Assembly: GCA_964242735.1 (NCBI GenBank)
Contig: CAXTAK010000015.1
Span: forward strand, 32,677 to 96,676
DNA from: CADCUY01 sp964242735
GTDB lineage: Bacteria; Actinomycetota; Actinomycetes; Actinomycetales; Quadrisphaeraceae
Direction of reading: 5' to 3'
Length of the DNA stretch: 64,000 nucleotides
The position numbers and the translations under genes were made by a program. Of this stretch, positions 26,193-34,200 are shown in pieces. The notes below the pieces were generated by a model, which saw nothing but the letters and a program-made list of their open reading frames with translations, did not search any database and was not told the origin of the DNA. The stretch's first letter is position 1; every line of letters starts with the position of its first letter.

Positions 26193-26731
26193 GAACTCTT
26201 CTCGCTGCTGTCGGGGGGAGTTCCGGCGCCGCCTGCCGCGGCCTCGACCTTCTCCCGGATCACCTGCATCTGGATGGCGGTGTTGGTGTTCATCCGCTCG
26301 GTCATGGCGGCGGTGTCGATGGGCGCGGTGGGCTTCATCTCGAAGTCCTGGACCCAGCGCATGAGCACCCCGTCGGGGGTCTGGGTGTAGCTCCAGTTGA
26401 TGTCCATGAACTCGAAGGCCCCGGTCTCGACCCGACGCGCCACGACCGTGCGGGACCGTGCGTCGGGAGTCCGCTCGGAGACCCAGGCCCACACGGTGCC
26501 GTTGGCGTCGGGGTGCATCGCGATGCGGAACCGCACCGTGTCGCCGTCGCGCTCGACGATCTCGGTGCTGGCGTACTCGGTGAACAGCTGCGGCCAGCTC
26601 TCCACGTCGTTGGTCATGTCCCACACCAGCTCCATGGGCGCCGCGATGGTGATCGCGTTGTCGGTGTGGCCCGGGGTGGCCTCGGCCGCTGGCGCCGCGG
26701 TGGTGTTCTGCTCGGTCTCGGCGGTGGTCAC
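26189..26731 (-). CDS. Polyketide aromatase/cyclase (SRPBCC, TcmN/WhiE-VI-like)
   Basis: The 180-residue START/SRPBCC-fold protein begins its fold with ITIAAPMELVWDMTNDVESW, then LFTEYASTEIVERDGDTVRF and WAWVSERTPD. The long C-terminal helix is AAMTERMNTNTAIQMQVIRE. These blocks match first-ring aromatase/cyclases of non-reducing type II systems (TcmN N-terminal domain). No ketoreductase is in the cluster, consistent with a non-reduced poly-beta-ketone substrate. GTG 26731 overlaps the ACP stop by 4 bp. Confidence 0.88.
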   Translation of the reverse strand: MTTAETEQNTTAAPAAEATPGHTDNAITIAAPMELVWDMTNDVESWPQLFTEYASTEIVERDGDTVRFRIAMHPDANGTVWAWVSERTPDARSRTVVARRVETGAFEFMDINWSYTQTPDGVLMRWVQDFEMKPTAPIDTAAMTERMNTNTAIQMQVIREKVEAAAGGAGTPPDSSEKSS

Positions 26732-26985
26732 GCGGCCACGGCCTTCGCCTGGTTGACGAGCGCGACGAGCTCACCGAGCACGTGGTCGTCGACCGCGCCG
26801 GTGGCCTCCTCCGAGACGCCGTGGCGCTCGGACAGCTCCGTCTGGAGCTGGAGGTAGGCGAGGGAGTCCAGGCCGAGGTCGCTGAAGGTGAGGCCGGGGT
26901 CGTCGGTGCGGGAGGCGACGGGCAGCCCCACGGAGGCGACGAGCAGGTCCATCAGGTCCGACATCGAGAAGGTCGAGGTGCTCAC
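26728..26985 (-). CDS. Type II PKS acyl carrier protein
   Basis: This 85-residue ACP has the phosphopantetheine attachment site at Ser41 in DLGLDSLAYLQLQTEL. An acidic helix II follows, with a normal third and fourth helix and an Ala-rich C-terminus. GTG 26985 follows AAGGAG at good spacing. It is the first gene after accC, with 49 bp between, and the start of a six-gene chain of 4-bp overlaps that runs to the SchA/CurD-like gene. It carries the growing chain for KS-alpha/KS-beta and is the presumed client of the transferase at 21262-21999. Confidence 0.95.
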   Translation of the reverse strand: MSTSTFSMSDLMDLLVASVGLPVASRTDDPGLTFSDLGLDSLAYLQLQTELSERHGVSEEATGAVDDHVLGELVALVNQAKAVAA

Positions 26986-27034
26986 GGTGCTCTCCTTGCT
27001 GGTGGGTGTGCTGAGGGGGTCGTAGGGGCCGCTG

Positions 27035-28390
27035 TCACCCGGTGGGGGCGTCGGGCCCGTCGAGGAAGCCGGTGTGGTGCTCCCCGGCGCGGATCACCGG
27101 GGAGGCGAGCAGCTGCTGGTGCAGCTGCGCGGTGGTGGAGACCCCGCGACCGGAGATGCGCAGCTCACCGAGGGCGCGGGCCATGCGGTTCATCGCCTGC
27201 TCGCGGTCCGGCGCCCAGACGATGACCTTGGCCACGAGGGAGTCGTAGTGCTCCGAGACCCGCGACCCGGCGGTGTACCCGGAGTCCACGCGCACCCCGG
27301 GGCCGCCGGGCACCTCGAACACGTCGAGGACTCCCGGCGTCGGGGCGAAGTTCCGCCGCGGGTCCTCGGCGTTGATGCGGCACTCGATCGAGGCGCCGGT
27401 GAGGACGACGTCCTCCTGCTTCACGGACAGCGGCTCACCGGCCGCGACGCGGATCTGCTCACGGACCAGGTCGACGCCGGTGACCATCTCGGTGACCGGG
27501 TGCTCCACCTGGATGCGCGCGTTCATCTCCATGAAGGAGAAGTTCCCGCGGTCGTCGAGGAGGAACTCCAGGGTGCCGGCGCCGGTGTAGTCCACGGCGA
27601 GCGCGCCCGCCACGGCCACCGCCCCGATCTCGGCCCGCTGCTCGGGGCTGAGCCCGACGGCGGGGGCCTCCTCGAGGAGCTTCTGGTGGCGCCGCTGCAC
27701 CGAGCAGTCGCGCTCGCCGAGGTGAATGCCGTTGCCGTGCTCGTCGAGCAGGACCTGCACCTCGATGTGGCGGGCGCGGTCGAGGTAGCGCTCGACGTAG
27801 ACGGTGGAGTCGCGGAAGACCGTGTGCGCGGTGCGCCGCGTGGAGGCGTACGCCTCGGCGAACGCCGACGGTTCACGGACCACGGTGATCCCGCGCCCAC
27901 CCCCACCGGCAGCGGCCTTGATGACCACCGGGTAGCCGATGTCGTCGGCGATCGCCGCGCCCGCCTCGACGGTGTCGACGGGGTCGACGACGCCGGGCAG
28001 CAGCGGCAGGCCGGCAGCGGCCATCAGGGCCCGCGCCCGCGCCTTGTTGCCCAGCTGCAGCATCACCTCGGGGCGGGGGCCGATGAAGACCAGCCCGTTG
28101 TCGGCGCACACCTCGGCGAAGTCGGGGTCCTCGGAGAGGAACCCGTACCCGGGGTGGATGGCCTCCGCGCCGGTGGCCAGGGCCGCCTCGATGATGTTGG
28201 GGATGTTGAGGTAGCTCGCCCTCGCCGGCGGCGGGCCGATGTGCACCGCCTGGTCGGCCAGGCGCACCACCGGCGAGTCGCGGTCGGCGGTGGAGTGCAC
28301 CGCCACCACGCCCACGCCCAGCTCGCGGCACGCCCGCGCCACGCGCAGCGCGATCTCCCCCCGGTTGGCGATCAGGACCTTGGAGAACAC
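27035..28390 (-). CDS. accC: Acetyl-CoA carboxylase biotin carboxylase subunit
   Basis: The 451-residue ATP-grasp enzyme carboxylates biotin on BCCP. Blocks in order: FSKVLIANRGEIALRVARA, HPGYGFLSEDPDFAE, the Gly-rich ATP loop KAAAGGGGRGI, ERDCSVQRRHQKLLEEAPA, and FMEMNARIQVEHPVTEMVTG. It is the short stand-alone form without a fused BCCP, unlike the AccA3 type usual in actinobacteria. GTG 28390 follows the accB stop after 4 bp. It is embedded in the polyketide operon and should provide malonyl-CoA to the synthase. Confidence 0.93.
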   Translation of the reverse strand: MFSKVLIANRGEIALRVARACRELGVGVVAVHSTADRDSPVVRLADQAVHIGPPPARASYLNIPNIIEAALATGAEAIHPGYGFLSEDPDFAEVCADNGLVFIGPRPEVMLQLGNKARARALMAAAGLPLLPGVVDPVDTVEAGAAIADDIGYPVVIKAAAGGGGRGITVVREPSAFAEAYASTRRTAHTVFRDSTVYVERYLDRARHIEVQVLLDEHGNGIHLGERDCSVQRRHQKLLEEAPAVGLSPEQRAEIGAVAVAGALAVDYTGAGTLEFLLDDRGNFSFMEMNARIQVEHPVTEMVTGVDLVREQIRVAAGEPLSVKQEDVVLTGASIECRINAEDPRRNFAPTPGVLDVFEVPGGPGVRVDSGYTAGSRVSEHYDSLVAKVIVWAPDREQAMNRMARALGELRISGRGVSTTAQLHQQLLASPVIRAGEHHTGFLDGPDAPTG

Positions 28391-28394
28391 GCCG

Positions 28395-28949
28395 TCACCC
28401 GACCTGCGCGACGTCGACGGTGCCCAGCGCCGCGGGCACCAGCGCCACCTTCACCAGCGGCTGCTCGAACTCCACGGACTGCCCGTCGGCCACGAGGAGC
28501 TCCACCACGTGGCCCTCCACGTCGGAGACGATGGTGTTCATCAGCTTCATGGCCTCGACGATCCCGAGCGTCTGCCCGATGGTCACGGGGCTGCCGACGG
28601 TCACGAAGGGGTCCTCCCCCGGCGCTGGTGCCTGGTAGAAGGTGCCGACCAGGGGGGCGTGGACGACGTGGACGTCCTCGGCGTCGACGACCTGCGTCAG
28701 CACCGTCAGCCCGGGGGGCACCACCGGGTGCTCGGCGGGGGCCGCGTGCGCCCGGTCGACCACCGCTGACGGCTCGTGCCAGTCCACCTCCACCGCTGCG
28801 TCGCCGCGGCGGACCGCGATGCGCTTCAGCGGCCCGGCGAGGCTGCGCGAGAAGGCCACTGCCTGCGCGCAGAGATCGGCGAGCTCGTCGGAGTGCCCGG
28901 CAGCGCCCGCTGGCACGGGAGTGCTCGCCCCGTTCGCGGAGCCGGTCAC
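28395..28949 (-). CDS. accB: Biotin carboxyl carrier protein
   Basis: The 184-residue AccB has a disordered Ala/Pro-rich N-terminus, a linker, and a C-terminal biotinyl domain with VEAMKLMNTI; Lys135 is the biotin site. The thumb sequence HVVHAPLVGTFYQAPAPGEDPFV is present. GTG 28949 overlaps the AccD-AccA stop by 4 bp. It carries carboxybiotin between AccC and the carboxyltransferase fusion. Confidence 0.93.
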   Translation of the reverse strand: MTGSANGASTPVPAGAAGHSDELADLCAQAVAFSRSLAGPLKRIAVRRGDAAVEVDWHEPSAVVDRAHAAPAEHPVVPPGLTVLTQVVDAEDVHVVHAPLVGTFYQAPAPGEDPFVTVGSPVTIGQTLGIVEAMKLMNTIVSDVEGHVVELLVADGQSVEFEQPLVKVALVPAALGTVDVAQVG

Positions 28950-30649
28950 GCCGCCAGCCCTCGGGGGCGCGGGTCCGTGCCCATCGAGCGGATGCGGGCG
29001 TGGCGCTCGCGCAGCAGCTCACCGGTGTCCCTCGCGCAGAGCTCCGACAGCGCGTCCACCACCGCTGCTCGCAGGTGCAGGGTCATCGCCTCCGGGTCGG
29101 TGTGGGCCCCGCCCTCGGGCTCGGCCACCACCGCGTCGGCGATCCCGAGCTCGAGCAGGTCGTCGGCGGTGATGCGCAGCGCGCGCGCGGCCTCCGGGGC
29201 GGCCTTGGCGGTGCGCCACAGGATCGCCGCGCACCCCTCGGGGCTGATGACGGAGAAGAAGGAGTTCTCCAGCACCAGGAGCCGGTCGGACGTGGCCAGG
29301 GCCAGTGCCCCACCGCTGCCCCCCTCACCGGTGACGACGCTGAGGACGGGCACGCGCAGCCGGGCCGAGCGGGCGATGATCTCGGCGATCGCACCGGCCT
29401 GGCCGCGCTCCTCCGCCGCGACGCCGGGGTAGGCGCCGGGGGTGTCCACCAGGGTCACCACCGGCAGGCCGAGGCGTTCGGCGTGGGTGAGCAGGCGCAG
29501 GGCCTTGCGGTACCCCTCGGGGTGGGGCATCCCGAAGTTGCGGGCGACGAGCTCGCGGGTGTCGTGGCCCTTCTGGTGGCCGACCACGACGACCGAGCGC
29601 CCCGCGATGGAGGCGACGCCACCGACGATGGCCGGGTCGTCGGCGTGCGCGCGGTCACCGTGCAGCTCCACGAAGTCGTCGAAGGAGCCCGCCAGGTAGT
29701 CGAGCGCGGTGGGACGGGCCGGGTGGCGGGCCGCCTGCACCACGTCCCACGGGTCCCGTCCGGTGCTGCGGGGGGTGGTGCGCACGGCGGGGACGACGGG
29801 GTCGACCCCGGGCGGCGGCGTCGCGCCGACCGCGGGCGCGCCGCGACCGTGCAGGGCGAGCAGCCGCGAGAGCACCGGGCGCAGGTGCTCGCGCGTCTCG
29901 ACCCGGTCGACCAGGCCGTGGGCGAGCAGGGACTCCGCGGCCTGGAACTGCGGGGGGAGGTCCTGCGGCACGGTCTGGCGGATCACGCGGGGACCGGCGA
30001 AGCCCACGCGGGCCCCGGCCTCGGCGATCAGGACGTCGCCGAGCGAGGCGAAGGAGGCGGTGACACCGCCGAAGGTGGGGTCGGCGAGCACGCACACCGA
30101 CAGCAGGCCCGCCTCGCGCAGCATCGCCATCGCCTGGCTGGTGCGGGCCATCTGCATCAGGGACAGGGCCCCCTCCTGCATGCGCGCGCCCCCGGAGGCG
30201 GTGACCACCACGAGCGGGGCGCCCCGGTCCAGGGCTAGCTCGGCGGCCTGGGCGACGGCCGCCCCGGTGGCGGCGCCCATGCTGCCGCCGAGGAAGGTGA
30301 AGTCCATCGCCGCCAGGACCAGGCCCCGGCCGTCGATGGTCGCGGAGCCGACGACGACCGCCTCGTCCTCCCCGGTGGCCCGGCGGGCGGCGTCGAGCCG
30401 CTCGGCGTAGGGCTGGGAGTCGGTGAAGCCCAGCGGGTCGTCACCGGGACGCTCGCACGCCAGCTCCGCGAAGCTGCCGGCGTCGACGAGCTGAGCGATC
30501 CGGGTGCGCGCGGTGATCCTGCGGTGGTGCCCGCACTCGTGGCACACCTCGAGGTGGCGCGAGAGGCGCCGCTGGTACAGCGGCAGGGAGCAGCCCTGGC
30601 ACCGCACCCACTCGCTGGAGGCGCTGGTGCGCGCCGCGACGGCGGTCAC
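28946..30649 (-). CDS. Fused acetyl-CoA carboxylase carboxyltransferase (AccD-AccA)
   Basis: This single 567-residue protein joins the beta and alpha carboxyltransferase halves. The AccD half has a four-Cys zinc ribbon (Cys17, 20, 36, 39), then FLGGSMGAATG and VTASGGARMQEGALSLMQM. The AccA half (from about residue 300) has the YLAGSFDDFVELHGDR start, GHQKGHDT, RNFGMPHPEGYRKA, DTPGAYPG and the oxyanion GEGGSGGALAL. GTG 30649 overlaps the cyclase stop by 4 bp; upstream in-frame sequence belongs to the cyclase gene in another frame. With AccB and AccC it forms a complete dedicated acetyl-CoA carboxylase. Confidence 0.92.
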   Translation of the reverse strand: MTAVAARTSASSEWVRCQGCSLPLYQRRLSRHLEVCHECGHHRRITARTRIAQLVDAGSFAELACERPGDDPLGFTDSQPYAERLDAARRATGEDEAVVVGSATIDGRGLVLAAMDFTFLGGSMGAATGAAVAQAAELALDRGAPLVVVTASGGARMQEGALSLMQMARTSQAMAMLREAGLLSVCVLADPTFGGVTASFASLGDVLIAEAGARVGFAGPRVIRQTVPQDLPPQFQAAESLLAHGLVDRVETREHLRPVLSRLLALHGRGAPAVGATPPPGVDPVVPAVRTTPRSTGRDPWDVVQAARHPARPTALDYLAGSFDDFVELHGDRAHADDPAIVGGVASIAGRSVVVVGHQKGHDTRELVARNFGMPHPEGYRKALRLLTHAERLGLPVVTLVDTPGAYPGVAAEERGQAGAIAEIIARSARLRVPVLSVVTGEGGSGGALALATSDRLLVLENSFFSVISPEGCAAILWRTAKAAPEAARALRITADDLLELGIADAVVAEPEGGAHTDPEAMTLHLRAAVVDALSELCARDTGELLRERHARIRSMGTDPRPRGLAA

Positions 30650-31020
30650 GAACCGGGTGTCCACGTGTAGAAGCGGCGCGCGGTGGCGTCGGCGGGTGAC
30701 TTCCACGTGGACAGGTAGGGGGAGATGAACGGCTCGAGGTGGCGGCTGATATCGCCGAAGCCGGGCATGCCCTGCGCTGCGCGCATCGCCTCGGCGGGGT
30801 CGCGGTCGAACTCGACCAGGTGCACGTAGGCGTCGCCGAGGCTGTACAGCGAGCGCTCGGTGACACCGAGCACCCGCGGCAGGTCGGAGGCATCGGACTC
30901 GCCGAAGATGCGGGCGACGTCCGGTTCGGCGCCGGGGGCGATCCGAGCGACGATCATGGTGCGGTAGCGACCTCGGTCGAGGCCCTGGCCCACCACGGCG
31001 GGTGCGGTGATCTCGGTCAT
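30646..31020 (-). CDS. TcmI-like polyketide cyclase
   Basis: The 124-residue protein is a single dimeric alpha/beta-barrel cyclase of the TcmI/WhiE-VII family. Typical blocks are YRTMIVARIAPGAEPDVARIF, LPRVLGVTERSLYSLGDAYVHLVEF, GFGDISRHLEPFISPYLS and a Trp-rich end (FYTWTP). ATG 31020 follows GGAG. It is the first gene of the polyketide operon and overlaps accDA by 4 bp. It should catalyse later-ring closure after the TcmN-like aromatase. Confidence 0.92.
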   Translation of the reverse strand: MTEITAPAVVGQGLDRGRYRTMIVARIAPGAEPDVARIFGESDASDLPRVLGVTERSLYSLGDAYVHLVEFDRDPAEAMRAAQGMPGFGDISRHLEPFISPYLSTWKSPADATARRFYTWTPGS

Positions 31021-31178
31021 GCGGGACTCCCTGCTGGCTCCACGGCCGACCCGTGCGGGGGCGCGACGGGCTCTGGCGGGTGCGGGTCGGACAGGACTGG
31101 ACCTGTCGTCGACCGGCGCACCTCGATGGGACGAGCCTTGGTGGGTGCCAGCGGCGAGGCAACACGGAGCAGCGCTCC

Positions 31179-31195
31179 TGTCACGCCTTGTCACG
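31179..31195. promoter_or_regulatory. Direct repeat TGTCACG with 10-bp spacing
   Basis: TGTCACG occurs at 31179-31185 and 31189-31195, one helical turn apart, about 160 bp before the first cyclase codon. Repeats of this spacing often bind activators on one DNA face. The LuxR-type regulators upstream are candidates, without proof. Confidence 0.4.
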
Positions 31196-31249
31196 GTGCT
31201 GCCGCGCACGCTGTCGTGGACCTGACAGAGGTGCAAAGCGGACATGCTG

Positions 31250-31264
31250 GACACCACGGGTGTC
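31250..31264. promoter_or_regulatory. Inverted repeat GACACC-ACG-GGTGTC
   Basis: A perfect 6-bp inverted repeat with a 3-bp centre lies about 230 bp upstream of the polyketide operon. It could be a dimer operator. Function is inferred from symmetry and position. Confidence 0.4.
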
Positions 31265-31438
31265 GAACACCAGGCGACCGCGCGGCGTAGCGCCACCGCG
31301 GAACAGTCCGGGGCGCCATCGGCTCGGCCCTCGCTCGAGGTGTGCCCAGGGTGGCGCCCGTACCTGTGCGCAACCTGTGGGCAGCCTGTGAGAACGCCCA
31401 CACCTCGACGGGGGGCGCCAGCCGCTGCCGGCGACGCG

Positions 31439-32338
31439 TCAGCCCTTGGCGACGGGGACGTCGAGGAGACTGCCGTACTCGGCCCAGCCCCCGACGTAGT
31501 GGCGCACGTGGTGGTGCCCGAGCAGCTCCGAGAGCGCGAACCACAGCAGGGCGCTGCGCTCGGCGACCCGGCAGTAGACGACGGCCTCGGTGCCCTCACC
31601 CACCCCGCGTGCGGCGAAGAGCTCCGCCAGCTCCCGCACCGGGCGGAACCTGATGCCGTCCATCATCTGCGACGACGGCAGGTTCTCGGCGCCGGGGATG
31701 TGCCCGCTGACGCGGTGGCGCTCCACGGCGATGTCGAGCTGGTGGTGCCCGACGCCCTCGTACTCCGCCGCGGTGCGGCAGTCGAGCAGCACGGTGTCGC
31801 CGTCGGCGCCGACGACGCGCGCGAGCAGCTCGTCACGACCGATCAGCGCCCACGGCTCGCCGCCGCCGCTGTCGTAGGGCCCCACGTCGGGCACGTCGGG
31901 CACGGTGGTCTGCAGGACACCGCCGGCGTGGATCCACGCCGGCAGGCCGCCGTCCAGCAGGCTGAGGCGCCGGTGCCCGTGCAGGCGCATCAACCAGTAG
32001 GCGAAGGCCGCGTGGTTGCCGACCCCGTCCGGGCCGACGGGGAAGGCCGAGAAGAGGACCACGTGGTCGTGCGGGGTGATGCCCTTGCGCTGCATCAGCT
32101 CTTGGAAGTGGTGCCGGTCGAGCGGCCCGCGGCGCACCTGCTCGTTGAGGTCGTCGTAGGTGGCGATGGGCTGGGCACCGGGCAGGTGCGCGTCGTAGTA
32201 GGCCGCCGAGTCGTCGTCGACCTGCAGGAGCACCACCTCGTCGAGGTGCTCGCGCAGCCACGCGACGTCGACCAGGGGCGGCAGGCCACCGTTGCGCTGC
32301 CCGGTCACCAGCAGCTCCCCCGCGCCGGGTTCAGTCAT
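31439..32338 (-). CDS. Two-domain rhodanese-type sulfurtransferase
   Basis: The 299-residue protein has two rhodanese domains. The N-terminal one is inactive; the C-terminal one has Cys256 in VVYCRVAERSAL, whose CxxxxR loop forms the persulfide and oxyanion cradle. Family signatures RVSGHIPGAENLP and GWAEYGSLLDVP are present. ATG 32338 lies 8 bp inside the downstream end of the LuxR-type gene, so the two are co-transcribed. It would pass sulfur from thiosulfate or 3-mercaptopyruvate to an acceptor. Its place between the regulators and the polyketide operon is unusual; a link to the polyketide product is speculation. Confidence 0.88.
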   Translation of the reverse strand: MTEPGAGELLVTGQRNGGLPPLVDVAWLREHLDEVVLLQVDDDSAAYYDAHLPGAQPIATYDDLNEQVRRGPLDRHHFQELMQRKGITPHDHVVLFSAFPVGPDGVGNHAAFAYWLMRLHGHRRLSLLDGGLPAWIHAGGVLQTTVPDVPDVGPYDSGGGEPWALIGRDELLARVVGADGDTVLLDCRTAAEYEGVGHHQLDIAVERHRVSGHIPGAENLPSSQMMDGIRFRPVRELAELFAARGVGEGTEAVVYCRVAERSALLWFALSELLGHHHVRHYVGGWAEYGSLLDVPVAKG

Positions 32339-33038
32339 CGAGCATCCCCCACCGCTCGGCCCGCAGCAGGGCCTCGGTGCGGTTCGCCGCACCCAGGCGG
32401 GTGTAGAGCTTGGAGAGCAGCCGGTACATCTCCCGCTCGGAGTACGCGGCCGACTCCGCGAGGGCGCTGACCGTGGTGCCGGTGCCGAGCTTCCGCAGCC
32501 ACTGCCGCTCTCGGGGCTGCAGCGGCGGGGGCGGGGTGGCGGCCGAGGGCTGGTGGATGGCTCGGGCGATGCGCTCGGGCAGGACGACGAGGCCGGCGGC
32601 GGCCGAGCGCAGCACCTCCACGGCCAGCTCGAGCTCCGCCCCGGGGGGCAGGACACCGACGGCACCGCGGCGCAGGGCGGAGGCGAAGCTGTCCACCCCC
32701 TCGTCGGCGGTGAGCTCGACGAACGTCACGTCACCGGAGCGGGCGAGCTGGTCGACGAGGCGGTACCAGCGCTGGGGCTCGTCGGGGGGGATGACGATGA
32801 TGAGGCGTCCGCTGCGCGCCAGGACGTCGGCCGGGTTCCCGTCCGCACGGGCCACGGGGCCGACGCCGGCGGAGACCAGGGCCTGGAGCAGGCCGTGCGC
32901 GTACAGGGCCGGCAGGCCGTAGAGGACGATGCCGGACGCCGCAGGGCGTGGCTGGTACTGGGGCCCCACGTTCTCCGTCCACGACTCGTCCGACCGGTGG
33001 CGCGATCGGACGTCGGCAGAGCCGGACGTGGCGATCAC
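32331..33038 (-). CDS. LuxR-type regulator with degenerate receiver-like N-terminus (copy 1)
   Basis: The 235-residue protein ends with a LuxR/NarL-type helix-turn-helix (QWLRKLGTGTTVSALAESA, then AYSEREMYRLLSKLYTRLG and NRTEALLRAERWG). The N-terminal domain follows receiver-like strand-helix rhythm (GIVLYGLPALYAHGLLQAL, LIIVIPPDEP) but lacks the phosphorylatable Asp at the expected place, so it is likely signal-independent of a kinase. GTG 33038 is chosen for an upstream AAAGG; a TTG at 33071 is the alternative. It is a paralogue of the next gene. Both are candidates for cluster control. Confidence 0.8.
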   Translation of the reverse strand: MIATSGSADVRSRHRSDESWTENVGPQYQPRPAASGIVLYGLPALYAHGLLQALVSAGVGPVARADGNPADVLARSGRLIIVIPPDEPQRWYRLVDQLARSGDVTFVELTADEGVDSFASALRRGAVGVLPPGAELELAVEVLRSAAAGLVVLPERIARAIHQPSAATPPPPLQPRERQWLRKLGTGTTVSALAESAAYSEREMYRLLSKLYTRLGAANRTEALLRAERWGMLDD

Positions 33039-33107
33039 CGTGAAGCCTTTCAGTGATCCGTGTTCGGGCAACCGCAGGGACGCGGGTCGACAGGCGCCCG
33101 GACGCCG

Positions 33108-33980
33108 TCAGCGACCCGGGGACCGGCGAGGTGGCCGCTCCGATCGGGTGACGAGGGTGTCCCCGTCGTCGAGCAGGCCGGCGCGCTGCGCGGCGAAGAG
33201 CGCCTCGGTGCGGTTGTTCGCCCCGAGGCGGCGGTACACCCCGCCGAGGAGGCGGTACATCTCCCGCTCGGAGTACGCCGAGCGCTGGGCCAGGTCGGCG
33301 ACGGTGGTGCCGCGGGCGATCTGCCGCAGCCACTCCTGCTCGCGGACGGGCACCTCGGGACGGGACTCCGTCACCAGCGAGCGGCACAGCGAGCGCGCCA
33401 CGACGGGCGGCAGGAGGCTGAAGCCGCGCGCCGCGCCGCTGACGATGGCGACGATCTGCTGCAGCTGGGTGCCGACGGGCACGAAGCCCCGCGCCCCGGC
33501 CCGCAGGCCGGTGAGGTAGCTCTCGGGCTCCGCATCGGCCAGCAGCAGCACCAGCACCACCTCGGGCATCCCGGCGGCGTCCAGCACCCGGCGCACGTCG
33601 GCGCCCTGAGCGGCGGGGACGACCACCACGCGGGAGCACGATGAGCCGGCGACGGCGGGGAGGATGGCGGCGGTGTCGCCCACCGTGCGGCTGGGCACGC
33701 CCGTGCCCTCCAGTGCCGCGCACAGCCCGTGGCCGAAGACCGGGCCGACTCCGGCGATGACGACGACGGTTCCCGCCGTGGTGGAGGAGCCGGCTGTGCC
33801 CGGGACGGCCCTCGTCCTGACCGGCGGCTCCGCCCTGGCGCCTCGCGTCCCGGTGCGGTCGAGGACGGCGCCGTCGGACAGGGGCAGGCGCTGGTGGGGG
33901 GGTCTGACGGCAGCGCGAGCTGCGGGACCGCTCGACTGGGCCGCTGACGACGGCGACGACGGTGCTGGTGCAGCTGGCAT
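33108..33980 (-). CDS. LuxR-type regulator with degenerate receiver-like N-terminus (copy 2)
   Basis: The 290-residue paralogue shares the C-terminal helix-turn-helix (EWLRQIARGTTVADLAQRS, SAYSEREMYRLLGGVYRRLG, NNRTEALFAAQRAG) with copy 1. Its receiver-like part (TVVVIAGVGPVFGHGLCAAL, VVLVLLLADAEPESYLTGL) also lacks a clear phospho-acceptor Asp, and about 60 low-complexity residues precede it. ATG 33980 or GTG 34034 could be the start. It is separated from copy 1 by 69 bp and likely arose with it by tandem duplication. Confidence 0.78.
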   Translation of the reverse strand: MPAAPAPSSPSSAAQSSGPAARAAVRPPHQRLPLSDGAVLDRTGTRGARAEPPVRTRAVPGTAGSSTTAGTVVVIAGVGPVFGHGLCAALEGTGVPSRTVGDTAAILPAVAGSSCSRVVVVPAAQGADVRRVLDAAGMPEVVLVLLLADAEPESYLTGLRAGARGFVPVGTQLQQIVAIVSGAARGFSLLPPVVARSLCRSLVTESRPEVPVREQEWLRQIARGTTVADLAQRSAYSEREMYRLLGGVYRRLGANNRTEALFAAQRAGLLDDGDTLVTRSERPPRRSPGR

Positions 33981-34200
33981 GGTCCACCCGGGTGTGATCA
34001 GGCACAGGGCGAGCCCAGGGTCCACAGGCTCCACCGTTGAGGGATCCGAGCGGACGAAACATCACAGACCGCTGAACTCCCACACTGAGGGTGGGCATGG
34101 TGTAGAGAGCTGTCAACCGGTGGCACGAGCGCCGTGCCGGCGTTCGTCACGTTCCTGCCGTGGTGTCCGTCTCAGAGTGCTCTCTCGCCCCACGGGACTC

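Larger units (their letters stand above)
31021..31438. promoter_or_regulatory. 418-bp intergenic region upstream of the polyketide operon
   Basis: No gene is apparent. The region separates the rhodanese gene from the first cyclase gene and must hold the operon promoter. It contains a direct repeat and an inverted repeat, listed separately. It is less GC-rich than its surroundings. No confident -35/-10 hexamers were found. Confidence 0.5.

Noticed and set aside
27074..30238. Long plus-strand open frame across the ACC genes
   Set aside because: It is antisense to three intact conserved genes and has Val/Asp/His/Gly-rich non-natural composition.
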